From Thermomucor indicae-seudaticae (lineage: Eukaryota; Mucoromycota; Mucoromycetes; Mucorales; Lichtheimiaceae): a DNA stretch of 34,018 nt. Position 1 is the stretch's first letter. Every line of letters begins with the position of its first letter. The position numbers and the translations under genes were made by a program. The notes beneath the pieces were generated by a model. It worked only from the letters and a program-made list of their open reading frames with translations. It did no database searches and had not been told where the DNA came from. This document shows positions 1-12,438 of the stretch, piece after piece. Where the stretch lies: positions 1 through 34,018 of the forward strand of contig JSYX01000376.1 of the NCBI GenBank assembly GCA_000787465.1, given 5' to 3'.

Positions 1-1
1 T

Positions 2-103
2 TACTATTGTGCTCTATCTCACCTGATCTCAAGAGAAGAAGGATATAATGCTTGGAGTGCGAAGGAACTTGTACGGACCTACTGGAACGCCGATTACATC
101 TAG
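2..103 (+). pseudogene. Coding-like fragment running off the left edge
   Basis: An open frame enters from the left edge and stops at TAG 101-103 after 33 residues. The composition is protein-like (Trp, Tyr and charged residues, ending in ...WNADYI), but I recognise no family. It could be the last exon of a gene outside the window or part of the decayed material that follows to about 2300. It is too short to judge. Confidence 0.25.
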
Positions 104-127
104 CCTTTGAGGGGAACGGTCTCATGA

Positions 128-481
128 AATAACCAATGGTACAGGTAGCAATACCGGAGACGTATCAGGGTCCATAAAAGCAGCAACAGCGCTTAGCGCA
201 AGATTTCTGTGTCCCAAAGAATCGCTTACCGATGAATATTTATTGATCGAAGGTCTCAGCTGCGGAAGTTCGGCCGAGCGCATGGTTGTTGAAGCTATAG
301 TGGATCCAGACGAACTGGAGGATGTAATGATCGATAAGATAACGACAACAACATGCGCGTCCGGTCAGCGTCATTCATCGAGAGATATTCGAGAATGGGA
401 GAACAAACAGTCTTGGAACTATTAGCTGAACCATCCGAAGAAATAGTTGACTTTGAGGAAAAGTTGATGCAGGAGCTATGA
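128..481 (+). pseudogene. Coding-like patch of unknown family, two overlapping frames
   Basis: One frame is open from before 140 to TAG 423-425 and carries an acidic stretch (VDPDELEDVMID). A second frame continues with ERYSRMGEQ... and a strongly acidic end (EEIVDFEEKLMQEL) to TGA at 479-481. The switch from one plausible frame to the other near 385-400 without an obvious intron suggests a frameshifted relic, though a missed intron is possible. No family is recognised. Confidence 0.3.
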
Positions 482-652
482 TACGCGGACTAATCCGTCT
501 ATGACGCCACATTGATTATCAGATTGATTGGAACGCTCATAAAGAGGATGAAATATGTGCCAAGCTGCGACGGTTTGGATGCGGACTCAAGGAACAGGTG
601 GCAGGGAATGAAATTCGAAAAAAAGGGTTCTTGGGACTTCTGCGTCGGCAAT

Positions 653-930
653 GCAATACGAGCAGCATCAGTATCAGTATCGGTATCATTCGAACATAAT
701 GGATTCCCAAGCAAAACAAACGATTGCTAGGGCTGATGGATCGGGAATTGCAATACGAGCTATATCAACATCATTGGAACATATTGAGCTTCCAAATACT
801 GCAAACGATTGTTGGGGCAGCTGGATCGGCTCTGCAATACAAGCGATGTTGGTTTCATCGGAACCTATTGGACTCTCAAGTAGAACAATGTTATATGAAA
901 CGATTCGTGAATTATCCTCAGGAGCGCATT
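653..930 (+). repeat. Three degenerate tandem repeats of about 84 nt (28 codons)
   Basis: The sequence GCAATACRAGC recurs at 653, 750 and 834, giving unit lengths of 97 and 84 nt. The third unit fades out around 917-930. Translated, the units share the pattern [M/L]QYE...H.N(I/L)..SQ..Q. The second and third units are in one frame; the first carries a 12-nt expansion (CAGTAT-like triplets) plus one base, which shifts its frame. The repeat period is a whole number of codons, so it probably arose in a coding sequence that later broke. Confidence 0.55.
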
Positions 931-1242
931 GTTCGAGGAGAATCAAAGGCATCACAAATTAGGAACACATTGAAAACGTTCATAAGTAACGTTGAAAGTA
1001 GCGTTCTGAATCATGCGAGACTCTGTTCCTCGAATGAGTTAGTTTCAAATTTAAACCAATCAGCATCCCTTCTCACTGCATTCACTACAGTCGTTGCAAG
1101 CACAATTTCACAGATGATATCACGAGCAGCACCATACATGTTATGCACGCCCTTTACAGGCTGCAGACAAGAACAATATCTGTGGACTCGTGATGTTCCG
1201 AAAGCAATCACACAAATTCCAGTTAGACGGTTTTCGGACTAA
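724..1242 (+). pseudogene. Coding-like stretch carrying the 28-residue repeats, unknown family
   Basis: This is the longest open frame of the left flank (172 codons, ending at TAA 1240-1242). Its first third holds two of the 28-residue repeats. The middle (about 990-1130) is rich in Ser/Asn/Leu and could be helical. From about 1150 a different frame looks more protein-like and runs to TGA near 1362 (AADKNNICGLVMF..., ...EEVLVLLSTDGGRRL...). I recognise no domain in either. The frame switching, the lack of a good start and the lack of clear splice sites favour a decayed gene or mobile-element ORF over an intact gene. Confidence 0.3.
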
Positions 1243-1609
1243 CCTAATCAATGCTATCAATGCTGCAATAATTGGCGAGGAGGTATTGGTATTATTGTCT
1301 ACCGATGGTGGTAGAAGACTTTGCTATCAGCTTCCAGCCATCATTCAGCGGTACAAAGAGTGAGTTATGTCTACATTGTTATGCTGTTGGAGAATCAAAT
1401 CGATCAACCGGTGAAGGGACGGCGGAATCGCAGCATTGGAAACGGGTCTATCAAGATCTGAACAGCAATCCTGCCGGAATGCATCTCCTGTATGCCATAC
1501 CTATTAGCTTCGTGACTACTTTACACTTAGTTGCTGTGCGATGAAGTGAAATATTATTGCGCGATATAATGATATAAAAACTTTATCAATAAATACAAAG
1601 GGTAGAGCG

Positions 1610-2297
1610 GCATTATTTATCGCGTTTCGAGACAACAAGTGAAGAGGTCGCTGCAAAACTTAGGACGAACTACAATTTATGGATAGAGTTTTATGATTCT
1701 CAGTTGAGCGCCGAGGAAAGAGCAGCGGTCCAAAAGCATGACAAAGTGGTAACATGGACATGGTCGTAGTGACAGTTGCATTCGACATGGGTATCGGCAA
1801 AGCGAGCGTATGGTTTCTGATATTTTTATTCGATTGCCTTCTTCGGTGGGGCTATTACCAGAAAACTGGAGGACCAGGATGTATTGAGCTTCCGGCAGGA
1901 TGTCATCTCTATGATAGCTACCGTGACATCCTGGTTCACCGAGTATTTATCGAGAACAGCGACGGCGATAGAGACCAAAAGGAAGGATTGCGAGAGAACC
2001 CGAATGGGATGGTACGAAAACGAGAGGGACTGTCGCAGAGAATACTTTGACCCTAGGCAATGCGCAGAGCCTGCGATAACTGCTCTAAGAACCAAAATAT
2101 TAACGTTCTTCTAAAGGATCTTACTAATGGAGGCAAGCAGTCGTGAAAATAATCAGGCAAGTACAAACGAATACGGTGATAGGGTGTCCTTGAACCAGCT
2201 CCAGGACCAAGTCAGTAGACTACAATTGATAATCAACACTTGTATATGTAACCAACCCCCGAAGATTGTCAAAGAAATTCAGTATAACTCGGAATAA
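1610..2297 (+). pseudogene. Coding-like patches with a helical/coiled-coil tail, unknown family
   Basis: Three protein-like pieces lie in order. At 1610-1770 a frame reads through ...TSEEVAAKLRTNYNLW... to a TAG. At 1862-2114 a second frame (LEDQDVLSFRQDVISMIATV...) is rich in charged residues and Cys and ends at TAA 2112-2114. The same frame continues after that stop from ATG 2127 to TAA 2295-2297 as a 56-residue peptide with a short heptad-like segment (LNQLQDQVSRLQLIIN). A possible intron 1791-1861 (GTATCG...TTACCAG) could join the first two pieces, but the in-frame TAA at 2112 has no obvious intron to remove it. Family not recognised. Confidence 0.3.
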
Positions 2298-4389
2298 GGG
2301 CTGGTCCCGAAAGTAAGAATAGCAGAAAGCTTCTCTTTTTATTGATTTTTCCATATGATGATTCTGTTAGTGACATTTTATTCCAATACAAGTCAGTAAG
2401 ATTCTCTCCTAGTCGCAGTTTTGCTACATAACAAAATTTAACAGAGTTTTTTTTGAATGACTTCTTACGTTGTCCTTAGTGATCTTCGCGTCAAGGTAAA
2501 GTGAAATTTGCGCCATGCTTCAGCGAGGATTTAGGGTGAAAATGGAATAGATTCGCACGGTGGTGTGAGAACCTTATACGCTACAGAAGGCGTATGGAAT
2601 GCATCTGTGCGTTCAATTGGCTACGTAATAGATTACGCATATGAAGAGTGGCTCCTTGTCGAATAGAAAAAATGGCTTGCGTCAGTGTTTGAAACAACGC
2701 GAGGAAACATCAGATAAACGACAACAGCAGTGTGTTTCTCTCTTTCTTTGTCTTTAACACTGCCCCGGTAAGTTGCTCGACGTTTTGCACGAATAATCGC
2801 CGTCTATTAGCCCGCATGACCTTTGTACCGACCTTTCTCGGCGTATATACTCCCCGGTTTATGGACGGCAAGTATATCTGTTCGCCCATAAAACAAGACA
2901 TTGTTGCTGATCCGTTTCACAAGTTCTGTCAGATGTTGTATCGCTTTGAGTCCTCTGCAGTGCGTAATACGCCAAAACAGGCCGCTCCAAGGCAGCCATT
3001 TCTCTTTTCCCTTGCCGCCCCCAACCATCCAGGTTACGTGGGCAGGCTCCCGCAAAAGGCGCGGCTAAAACCCCTGGGTATGTTCTCGTTGAGGAGCTAA
3101 GTAAAAAGTTCTATCGATGACGTGTATAAAAACAAGATTATTAAATAATGGTTGAATATATGTGGGACTTGAGGCACAGTTTGCATCAATCTGGAAGCCA
3201 AGATTGTGTGGAAGGTGCGTATACCTTACCATATCGCAGCGTGAAATGTTTCTCATATGCGTAATATTTAATTGTATTTTAGCGCAAATTCGGCCTGCAG
3301 TTGATGCAAAATATATTTCGAGTAACGCAAATTTTCAATCAATAAACAGTATTCAGTCTTTGCAAGCGCGAAGAATCGCAGGGTGAGCATGACATATTTC
3401 CCCAGGAAACAGCTATTAAGCACGGATCGAAATATTGAATCAAGAAAACTAAAGAAGTCTTGCCTTTGAAAATTTAGCGCGATGATGACTTACAAAATTT
3501 CAACCAGATTCTCAACTCCCAGAATAATTGTAAAGCACAGGTTATTCTATTGCTCTTACCTCTATTTTTTCTCAGTGCCATACTCTCCTGATTTGAGCGT
3601 TCATTATCCCCTTCAAAGATGAACAAAATTAGTGTTCTCTGGGACGTCATTTCGATTCATTTTTCGCGTTGTAGACTCGTCCGCTTCTCTGGAAAACAAA
3701 CAGCACAAAATACAACGCATGTGTCGTTCACTACAATAAAGGAAACTTGAAGCACTTGATGTTATATTCTTAATGAAGTCGAAATACGGAAACTTCTAGC
3801 GTGTGATCAACACAACGCAGACGACACTGCGAGATTTGGACTTGTGAAAGTTAAGCACAAAGCATAGTTAACAACGCATTTTCTGATATCGTGCAGTATA
3901 GGTAACGACGGATAGCTATAAACAAGCTCTGTGACAAGTACGTCGGAGACGACCTAGCACACATGATGCATATCTAAATTATATTGTGCATTGAATTAGC
4001 CTTTAAACCATAAACAAGCTATTAATGTTCTTTCGGAAATGCCTTGTTTGTTGGTTGTTCTTATACAAGTGGCCTCGTTTGCCCCAAAACAGATCGTTGA
4101 GATAACAATTATCGCCGGTAATGTTTTGCGGGCGAACAGGCACAGATGATGCTCATAATTTGAGTTTTTATGCAACGCTTGAATTTCATAGCCATTTATC
4201 TTTTCTATTGGCTCCCATTTAAAAAGCGCTTGAGAGTCGTTAACTTAATACTGGAAACTGAAGCGAATAAATACATAAAGTTACTCACATGTTCGCTTAG
4301 AAATCTACTGAACTGAGACTTTTCGCCCTCAGCATTTGCGGTCTGCTGCAAAAGCACGTCAGTGTGTTAATTGAGAGGTTATAAATCCC
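2298..4389. other. Gene-poor intergenic stretch
   Basis: About 2.1 kb with no gene I can support. Short open frames around 2710-3100 exist on both strands but lack family resemblance, splice logic or consistent codon use. From 3400 to 4380 the DNA is AT-rich with stops in all frames. It contains the 3' flank of the SLX4-like gene and possibly an unrecognised promoter. No tRNA-like B box or obvious repeat was seen. Confidence 0.5.
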
Positions 4390-7253
4390 CTAAATTACCT
4401 CAAATCGCTGTAATCTTTTCCACAGCGGCTTCCTCGCCCTGATTTGCTTCATGATATGCTTTTCGTTTTCGGTAGTGCTGCTCGATTTCTGTTTTGAAAT
4501 AGCATCCGAATTCGTATGTACAGTTTTCGGCGTATTCGACTGGGTCGATATGCTGGATGCGGTTTTATCTGTCGCGTGCTTTCGAATCCATATCTTCTCC
4601 AGTATCTGTACCATCACCTCATCGCTTGCTGGTTTAAGACCATATTTCGAGACGGCAGCCTTTAAGACAAAATTAATACAATTAAGTGACCTACATCGAA
4701 GAATTTACCTCTAATTCGAAAGTTGACATTGATCTATAATCCGGCATATTTTTGCTAAGACCGGGCTGAGCGGGAGCGCTGTTGATGTCAGGGGTGATAC
4801 AACTGGTCTGACAGGTGCTTTCGTCATCTGATATGACGCTTTCGTCGAGATCGCTTGGGGGAATCGCATCAAGTTCATGCTGTGACGAAAAAGAAGCAGA
4901 CTCGTCGTCGCTGATGGAGTAGACAGAAGCATTATCAGGGATTCTTAGTGGATGATGCTCCGATGAATCTAAGGATGACGTTTCGACGTCATCGTCAACA
5001 GCGGATTCAACGACTTTCGTGCGGTTAGACAGGGGAGTTTGAGTCAATGGTGAAGAAAAGGTGAGATGATGCGTTTCGGGAGTATCATCTGTCAGATCTA
5101 TAACAGAGAAGGAACTTGCGAGGTGTTCAGTGACTGGATCGTGAACAGAAGGGGTCCCAGACATAGTCACTGCTGAGGTAGAGCTTTGATCCTCAGTACT
5201 TGTGCTAAGCGTTATCTTGGACTGTGTTAAACTTTCCAGTTCGCAATCGTCCGTTAGCTAAAGCACTTACTGACGATCGCGAATCAGTTTCTGATATATT
5301 GCCTCCGATATTCACAGAATCCCAAGGCCTAAGTATGTTAAGCACGCACAGCGTTTTCGCCAGTCGGATGTCCAGCTCTTTTAATCTTTTTATAGCGATC
5401 GCAGTGTTCTTGTCGGCATTATATTCGTCAAAGACCCAGTATAAACTTGTCCGATGTTCGATCAACTACGGAGTACAGTTAGCTTATAGAATTTTGCGCT
5501 TAGTTTTTTAATGTACCTGCATATCTCTAATCATATCTGTTACTGATGCAATCTCATTCTCTAGCCATGCAGGAACCTGCTGGTTGTCGCCAGAACAGTT
5601 GCCAGGAGTTTGACCTGGAAATTTATATACAGCCTCCAGACTAAAGTTGGACGAAAAGAGCAACTTATCCAATGTCAGCAGAGCTAAATGTCGAATCTTC
5701 TGATTTCCGGCTATGTCCATGGCGCTTTTTCTTAAAGACACGACGCTCTCCTGTGAGCTGTTACGCGAGTCCGCTTCAGAAGAAGGAAGTCCAATAATTG
5801 AACCAAATAGATGCATTAACTGAACCTTTTCTTCCAATTTGCTCGACCTTTTAGCTGCTTTACACGAAGAATCGGAATCGATACCATTGACATCATCCAG
5901 CACTGCGATTTCATCATCGTCACCAGGATATTGATCCTTCAACGAAGTCTTCTCCGTGGTCAAGAGAGACTTTCTGCTCTCGGTTGGCACACGTTCACTA
6001 TTACCGACCGTTTCTGAGATCGAGTGCATTCGGGAACCTTCCGCTACGTCGTTTTCTCCATCTGATAAATATTTTTCGTAACTTTCCGGAGAGCTGCCGG
6101 CACTACGGTATTCGTCGTCGCATTTAACTTCGTCCAGATAGCTTCGCCATTCCTGCTTTATTTCATACATATCCTCTCCAAGGTTGTTGTCCTTTAAGCT
6201 AGTACTTTTCTTGCAATGTTGTTCGTTTCCGCGTTCGTGTTTCGTTTTCACAGCCGTGTCTTCGGTGCTGTTAGGGACGTCATCCTCATCTAGTATCTCC
6301 AGAGGTACGATATCTTTAAATGTCTCTTCCTCTTTTGCTCTGCCTTCTATTGTAGATCTATGTCTACTTTCCGCTTCCGCAATAGTCAATGACCGGTTAC
6401 TTTGCAGAGGGCTCAGCTGAGGAGATCTGTTGTCGTCGAGAGATGATTCATTGTTTGCCGGCGACAGTGACTTACTATCCGTTGAATCCGAGGAATGCTC
6501 TGGACCTGGTGTCCCATCGATTGGTTGGAGCGACGCAGATACGATAATAGACTTCTGCAGCAAGTCCCAGAGTTTCAGTCTGCCAATGTTATGTCGTTTG
6601 GAACAATTTCGCAAGTGCATAGCCCTTTTTGCAAACGTTCCTTCAACGAATACATCGCTGCAGGCATTGCATATCGGACATGACCTGACGTCAACAAGAC
6701 CTTTGTAACCCTTATTCAGTTCTCGATTGGGACACAATTCTGCGGGGCCGTTTGAGATCAAAGCATCCAAGCAAGTGTATATATGCCCGGTCTTATCTAT
6801 TAACGTCATTTCCGATAAAAGCCTTCCGCAGAAAACGCAAACGTTTCCAAAGCTGTCAACCGCTGTATGCAATTGTTTTGCTAGTACATAATTCGCGTCT
6901 TCGGAAGACGAAGAGATTTGCCGCTGCTGCCCATCAGGTGTCGTTGACCGGGCTTCCTCTGCCTGATTTTTCAGACAATTGCCCACATGCTTCTCTCTCA
7001 GATAGACCGAATTCAGAGAACTCAAGTCTTTGTTGCATATAGGACATTCGTATTCCTCTAAAGGTTCAGGACTATCAACTGCTTTATTGTTACGCAACGT
7101 AGGTGTTGGCATGCGTGGACATGCGCCGCTGGTGCTTGATGACGCCACAGGTTCACCATGGCGTATTCGCTTTGCATATTGCTTAACAGGTAATATTAAT
7201 GTTGCTGACCGCTTGAAGGAAGCCCGCTGGACACCGAGATCATCGTTGTGCAT
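4390..7253 (-). CDS. SLX4: SLX4-like structure-specific endonuclease scaffold
   Basis: SLX4 binds and activates the SLX1 nuclease in the nucleus for processing branched DNA during recombination and repair. My model has four exons: 7253-5517, 5465-5271, 5221-4709 and 4659-4390, giving 904 residues. The introns are 51, 49 and 49 nt, all phase 0 with GT-AG ends. Three Cys/His zinc-finger-like motifs lie near the N-terminus: CPIC...H...C (about 70-93), CVFC...H...C (139-161) and CPIC...H...C (192-217). These are compatible with UBZ-type ubiquitin binding. The middle is long, acidic and Ser-rich. The last intron splits a SAP-like C-terminal helix motif, STFELE | AAVSKYGLKP..., then QILEKIWI, which is the hallmark of the SLX4 C-terminal SLX1-binding region. 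The start at ATG 7253 is chosen because the frame upstream has only TTG. The identification rests on the C-terminus and architecture. Confidence 0.72.
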
Positions 7254-8048
7254 AAGGTTTGTAGATCGCAGGAGAAAAGCGAGCAAAGTGACTCGTACAA
7301 CAAAAATTACTCTCCAGCCGAAACTAAGGCTACGGTTCCTTTACCAGCAGAATAAAGCTTCGAGGTCAAGAAGCGATGTGGCTTTACCATTCTTCCGCTA
7401 GCTTGTTGGCTAGTTCCAGAGTTAGCTTGCCTCCACGAAAGAGAAAATGTGACAAACTGACGTCTAATGGTAGGGTTGATCCATCCCGTACGCCTTTTAC
7501 CATATAAATACGGCAACTTTGACGCCAAATAAAGACACTGTTCAAAACTAGCTCGACAGTGAATATGCCACATGAATTACTCCAATAACGTTACTTGGCG
7601 CGGTGTGCGAGCGTGGGTGTGCATGTTCTGCAGTGGTGCACACTGGCTGATCAAATGCATTCTTTTTGTTTTGACTGGAGAAAGAGCAACTTTCCACGCG
7701 AAGTATGATTTAAGGCCAACGCAAACACGCATTTGTCTCTAGTGCAAAGAAACCTTTTGACAACCGTACTTTATTCCGCCATCTAGCGCGAAGGACTGGT
7801 GCAGACAACGTAAGGGTGTTTCTGGAGCAAACATGCAATGTGATCGTTATGTCTCTACTGCGCAGACGAAGTGGATGGTTGGGCGAAATAGACTTTCTTT
7901 TCACGCAAGAATGAACTACAAAGTCGTAAATCCATAAGCTTGCCGGTCGCATTAGCAGAAGCAATTTTATTGGCTGAGCTTTCCAAGAGGTCGCCCCACT
8001 GTGCGGAGGTCAAGCCGATCTCCCTCTCTTCCAATCCCATTCTTTGCG
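7254..8048. promoter_or_regulatory. Divergent intergenic region between SLX4-like and eL27 genes
   Basis: About 795 bp separate the two divergent starts, so it should hold both promoters. A TATAAATA-like stretch occurs at about 7503-7510. The open frames here lack family resemblance. No repeat or RNA gene was seen. Confidence 0.4.
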
Positions 8049-8922
8049 ATGGTCAAATTCATCAAGGCTGGCAAAGTATGTACTGCACTTCATCTACGAT
8101 AGTCGATGATGGATGGCATCAGTGCATATGGATTCAACACGATATATGGCTGGATGCGCATGTCCACCTCCATCCAACGACCCGGCCTATTCAGCTGCAA
8201 TTCTTCGAGTGGAACATTTTTTAATTCCAAAATGTATAATAGGTTGTTGTGATCCTTCAGGGCCGCTACGCTGGCAAGAAGGCTGTCGTTGTTCGCAGTA
8301 CGCATCATTCTTTTCGTAACTTCGTTCTCGGCTACAATTCGGCAATGGGTTTAAGCGTGTTTTCGTGTTGGAATTCAGCATTGGCGTCACGGGGAAACGA
8401 CGGGAATTGCTATTGGGTTTATTCGGGTGTCGCATTCGTTGGACTTGTAAGCTCATGTTTCGCGTCATTTTGCAGACCACGATGAAGGTACCAAGGACAG
8501 ACCCTATGGCTATGCCGTGGTTGCCGGTATCGAACGCTATCCTTTGAAGGTTACCCGTGCTATGGGTAAGAAGAAGGTTGCCAAGCGCTCCAAGGTTAAG
8601 CCCTTCATCAAGATCATCAACTACAACCACATGATGCCCACTCGGTAAGTATGCTTGTACGTCGCGTGTTATGCATATTGCATCCGATATTCATTTGCAC
8701 GATCTCAGTTATGCTCTTGACCTGGAGCAAATCAAGGGTACTATCTCCACCGAGACTTTCAAGGAACCTTCCCAGCGTGAGGAGGCTAAGAAGGTAACGT
8801 TTCACACCGCCGCTGTTGTGGGCCGCGTTATCTAATATCTACCACAGGTCATCAAGAAGCTGTTCGAAGAGAGATATCAGACTGGCAAGAACAAGTGGTT
8901 CTTCAGCAAGCTGAGATTCTAA
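8049..8922 (+). CDS. RPL27: 60S ribosomal protein eL27
   Basis: Structural protein of the large cytosolic ribosomal subunit. Five exons, 8049-8075, 8243-8297, 8476-8644, 8709-8793 and 8848-8922, join to 136 residues, the usual eL27 length. The protein begins MVKFIKAGK, continues [18 protein letters not shown] with the KOW-type fold, then [18 protein letters not shown], and ends [12 protein letters not shown], all diagnostic of eL27. The first exon codes only nine residues, a layout common in fungal ribosomal protein genes. The first two introns (167 and 178 nt) are longer than most in this window. An AATAAA at 8950-8955 is a plausible polyadenylation signal. The next gene downstream on the same strand is also ribosomal (uS2). 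Confidence 0.96.
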
Positions 8923-9571
8923 GCTTGAGGGATATTCTGAGCTTCTTTGAATAAAGCGCCTTGATCTTGTACTTTAAATTTGCGTTGCCTAGAAACAGGA
9001 AATGCTTGATGGTTCAGGGGTCCAATGTTTGCATCGTGCTTGTGCAACGAATGTGTCAAAATAAAACTTGATCTGTAGTCTACAGTGACAATGTTGAAAA
9101 GACGCGAAACAATACTGCGTCTAACTCGCCATGACAATACAAGTGGCATGAGATGACTCTGTAAATGCCCCTTCCTTACAGGTACACGCGTTGACCCAAG
9201 GGTGCTGCATGTATATTGTGCGAGCTGACGACTAACGGGCAAATTTCTTCGCGTTTTGGATACGATGAGGTAGAGTACGAAGACCATCGGAGGTGCGGAC
9301 TTCCAACAGAGCCACTTTCAGTGGGCTTATATTGGTAAGGTACAGGAAGTGTGTATCCTTCCTTTTTCTCGTACTTCCAACAAGTCGTAAGTGGCAAAGA
9401 GAATTGGTGATAGCTGGAGATATTTGCTTGTGATCGATGGATGGATCATGCAAACAATTGGATGGATGGATGGATGGATAAATGGGCGTACGATGGACAA
9501 AACAGGACAGATGGATCTGATGGTAGTGCGGCTTGGCCGACTTCTTTTTCCCCTTTAGGCTACGGTTAACC
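8923..9571. promoter_or_regulatory. Intergenic region between eL27 and uS2 genes
   Basis: About 650 bp holding the eL27 3' end and the presumed uS2 promoter. It contains a GGAT tetranucleotide tract listed separately. A C/T-rich run (CTTCTTTTTCCCCTTTAGG, about 9541-9559) sits just before the uS2 ATG, similar to the pyrimidine-rich leaders often seen at ribosomal-protein mRNA starts. No gene is supported here. Confidence 0.4.
9432..9486. repeat. (GGAT)n tetranucleotide microsatellite
   Basis: GATCGATGGATGGATC at 9432-9447 and then five uninterrupted GGAT units around 9460-9479, followed by a degenerate unit. It lies about 90 bp upstream of the uS2 start codon, so its length could affect promoter spacing. 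The repeat itself is plain in the sequence; any effect is speculation. Confidence 0.85.
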
Positions 9572-10606
9572 ATGTCTCGCGTTCCAGCCAGTAAGTTGCC
9601 TCATTAGCTAAGTAGATGCCATGCTCCAGTATATTAACAATCTCTGGTAGTTCTTAGCCCTACTGAGGAGGACATTCAGCTTCTGTTGAGCGCCCAGTGC
9701 CACATTGGTACCAAGAACGTCACCAGCCGCATGACGCCCTACGTCTACAAGCGCCGTGCTGACGGTAGGAGAAAAAAATTAATAGAATTCGGCGCATTGA
9801 TAAGGAAATCTCACGTGAAAAATGATTAGGTATTAACATCATTAACCTCGGCAAGACCTGGGAAAAGCTTATTTTCGCTGCCCGTATCATTGCCGCTATT
9901 GAGAACGTAGGTCTACTGAATAGCGGGGTCGAAAACTTGTATTTTGACGAACTCTTTGCTTTGTTTATAGCCCCAGGACATTGTCGTCATCTCTGCTCGT
10001 CCCTATGGTCACCGTGCAGCCCTGAAGTTCGCCAAGTACATTGGTGCTGAGGCTATTGTGGGTCGTTTCACTCCCGGTACCTTCACCAACTACATCACCC
10101 GCTCCTTCCGTGAACCCCGCTTGATCATCACCACTGATCCTCGCACCGACTTCCAGGCTATCAAGGAAGCCTCCTACGTCAACATTCCCGTCATCTCTCT
10201 TGCCGACACGGACTCTCATCTCCAGTTCGTCGACGTTGCTATCCCCACCAACAACAAGGGTAAGCACGCTCTGGGTCTGATCTACTGGCTTTTGGCTCGT
10301 GCTGTTCTCCGTCTCCGCGGCACCTTGGACTACCAGACCCCCTGGGACGTCATGGTCGACATGTTCTTCTACCGCGATCCTGAGGAAGCTGAGAAGGAAC
10401 AGGAAGCCGCTGCTGCTGCCAACCTTGAGGATGCTGACTTCGCTGCTGCTGCCGAAGCCGCTGCTGGCGAATGGGCTGTTGAGGGTGCCACCGATGGTGT
10501 TGCTGGCATTGCCGCCGCTGCCAACGCCGACTGGAGCGCTCCTGCTGACTGGGCTGACGATGGCGCCGTCCCTACTGCCACTGGCACTTCTTCGTGGGAC
10601 GCCTAA
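9572..10606 (+). CDS. RPS0: 40S ribosomal protein uS2 (RPS0/SA)
   Basis: Structural protein of the small cytosolic subunit, needed for 40S maturation. Four exons, 9572-9590, 9651-9764, 9830-9906 and 9971-10606, join to 281 residues. The order of motifs is that of uS2: [62 protein letters not shown], then [19 protein letters not shown] and IALADTDS-type nucleotide-fold strands. The C-terminal third (from about residue 205) is acidic and Ala-rich and ends in several Trp-containing repeats ([22 protein letters not shown]), as in eukaryotic SA proteins. The strongly biased, C-ending codons of the last exon fit a highly expressed gene. Confidence 0.96.
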
Positions 10607-10807
10607 ATAGATGTTTGACTGTTGTAAATTATAGCCTTTGTTGTTGATGCTATAGAGTTCTAGAAATCTCATAAAAAGTACGCGACTTGTTTAATTGCCT
10701 ACCGTATGCACTACTTTTGAAGAATGTTACACAAGGCATTATAATTTTCTGCTTTCAAATAAGCTATCAACTTTGTTCCTTCTCTCCTTGTTCGAACATT
10801 GTTGGAC

Positions 10808-11997
<1,190 letters not shown>

Positions 11998-12438
11998 TAA
12001 CTTTACATTACGCTTTACAAAAGCCTAATACGTCGGCATATAATACTTACAGTTTTGCACTTACTAAGCTTATCATTTTTGAGAACACATACGCTGTAGA
12101 AGGCCGGTCATTATAGGTTTGCCCAATAGTTAAAACGAGTTTGGCACAAAATTACGCCAAGTAATAAGACAAGTCCGCATCAACCGTTTTCATCGTCCCA
12201 TGAAGACCCTTACGATACTCGCTACTGATACGGAATTTCAACAAGGATTTTCAGTTGGCAATTACTGGGCCCCATGTAACGTCAGGATTTTGTAACTGCA
12301 ACAGGACGTTTAAGGAAAAATCGAAAACCCCAGGAATATAGAGTGAAACAAAACAGTGAAAAGATCGTGCTACTTGCTGATATGCAACTCTTTTGAGCCC
12401 AAAATTTACTCTTTGGACCAACCTTGTGCAACTTCAAG
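11998..12438. promoter_or_regulatory. Intergenic region between Rab6 and F-box genes
   Basis: About 440 bp of non-coding DNA with the Rab6 3' flank and the presumed promoter of the downstream gene. No repeat, RNA gene or convincing TATA box was seen. Confidence 0.35.

Noticed and set aside
2732..3100. A 122-codon open frame on the plus strand with open frames opposite it
   Set aside because: No family resemblance, no good start context or splice partners, and equally long frames on the other strand. Treated as chance.
7307..7573. 88-codon minus-strand frame upstream of SLX4
   Set aside because: No family resemblance and no convincing splice link to the SLX4 first exon. Probably promoter/leader DNA.
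10369..10587. Open frame opposite the uS2 gene made largely of Ala and Ser
   Set aside because: It is the antisense shadow of the Ala-rich uS2 C-terminus.
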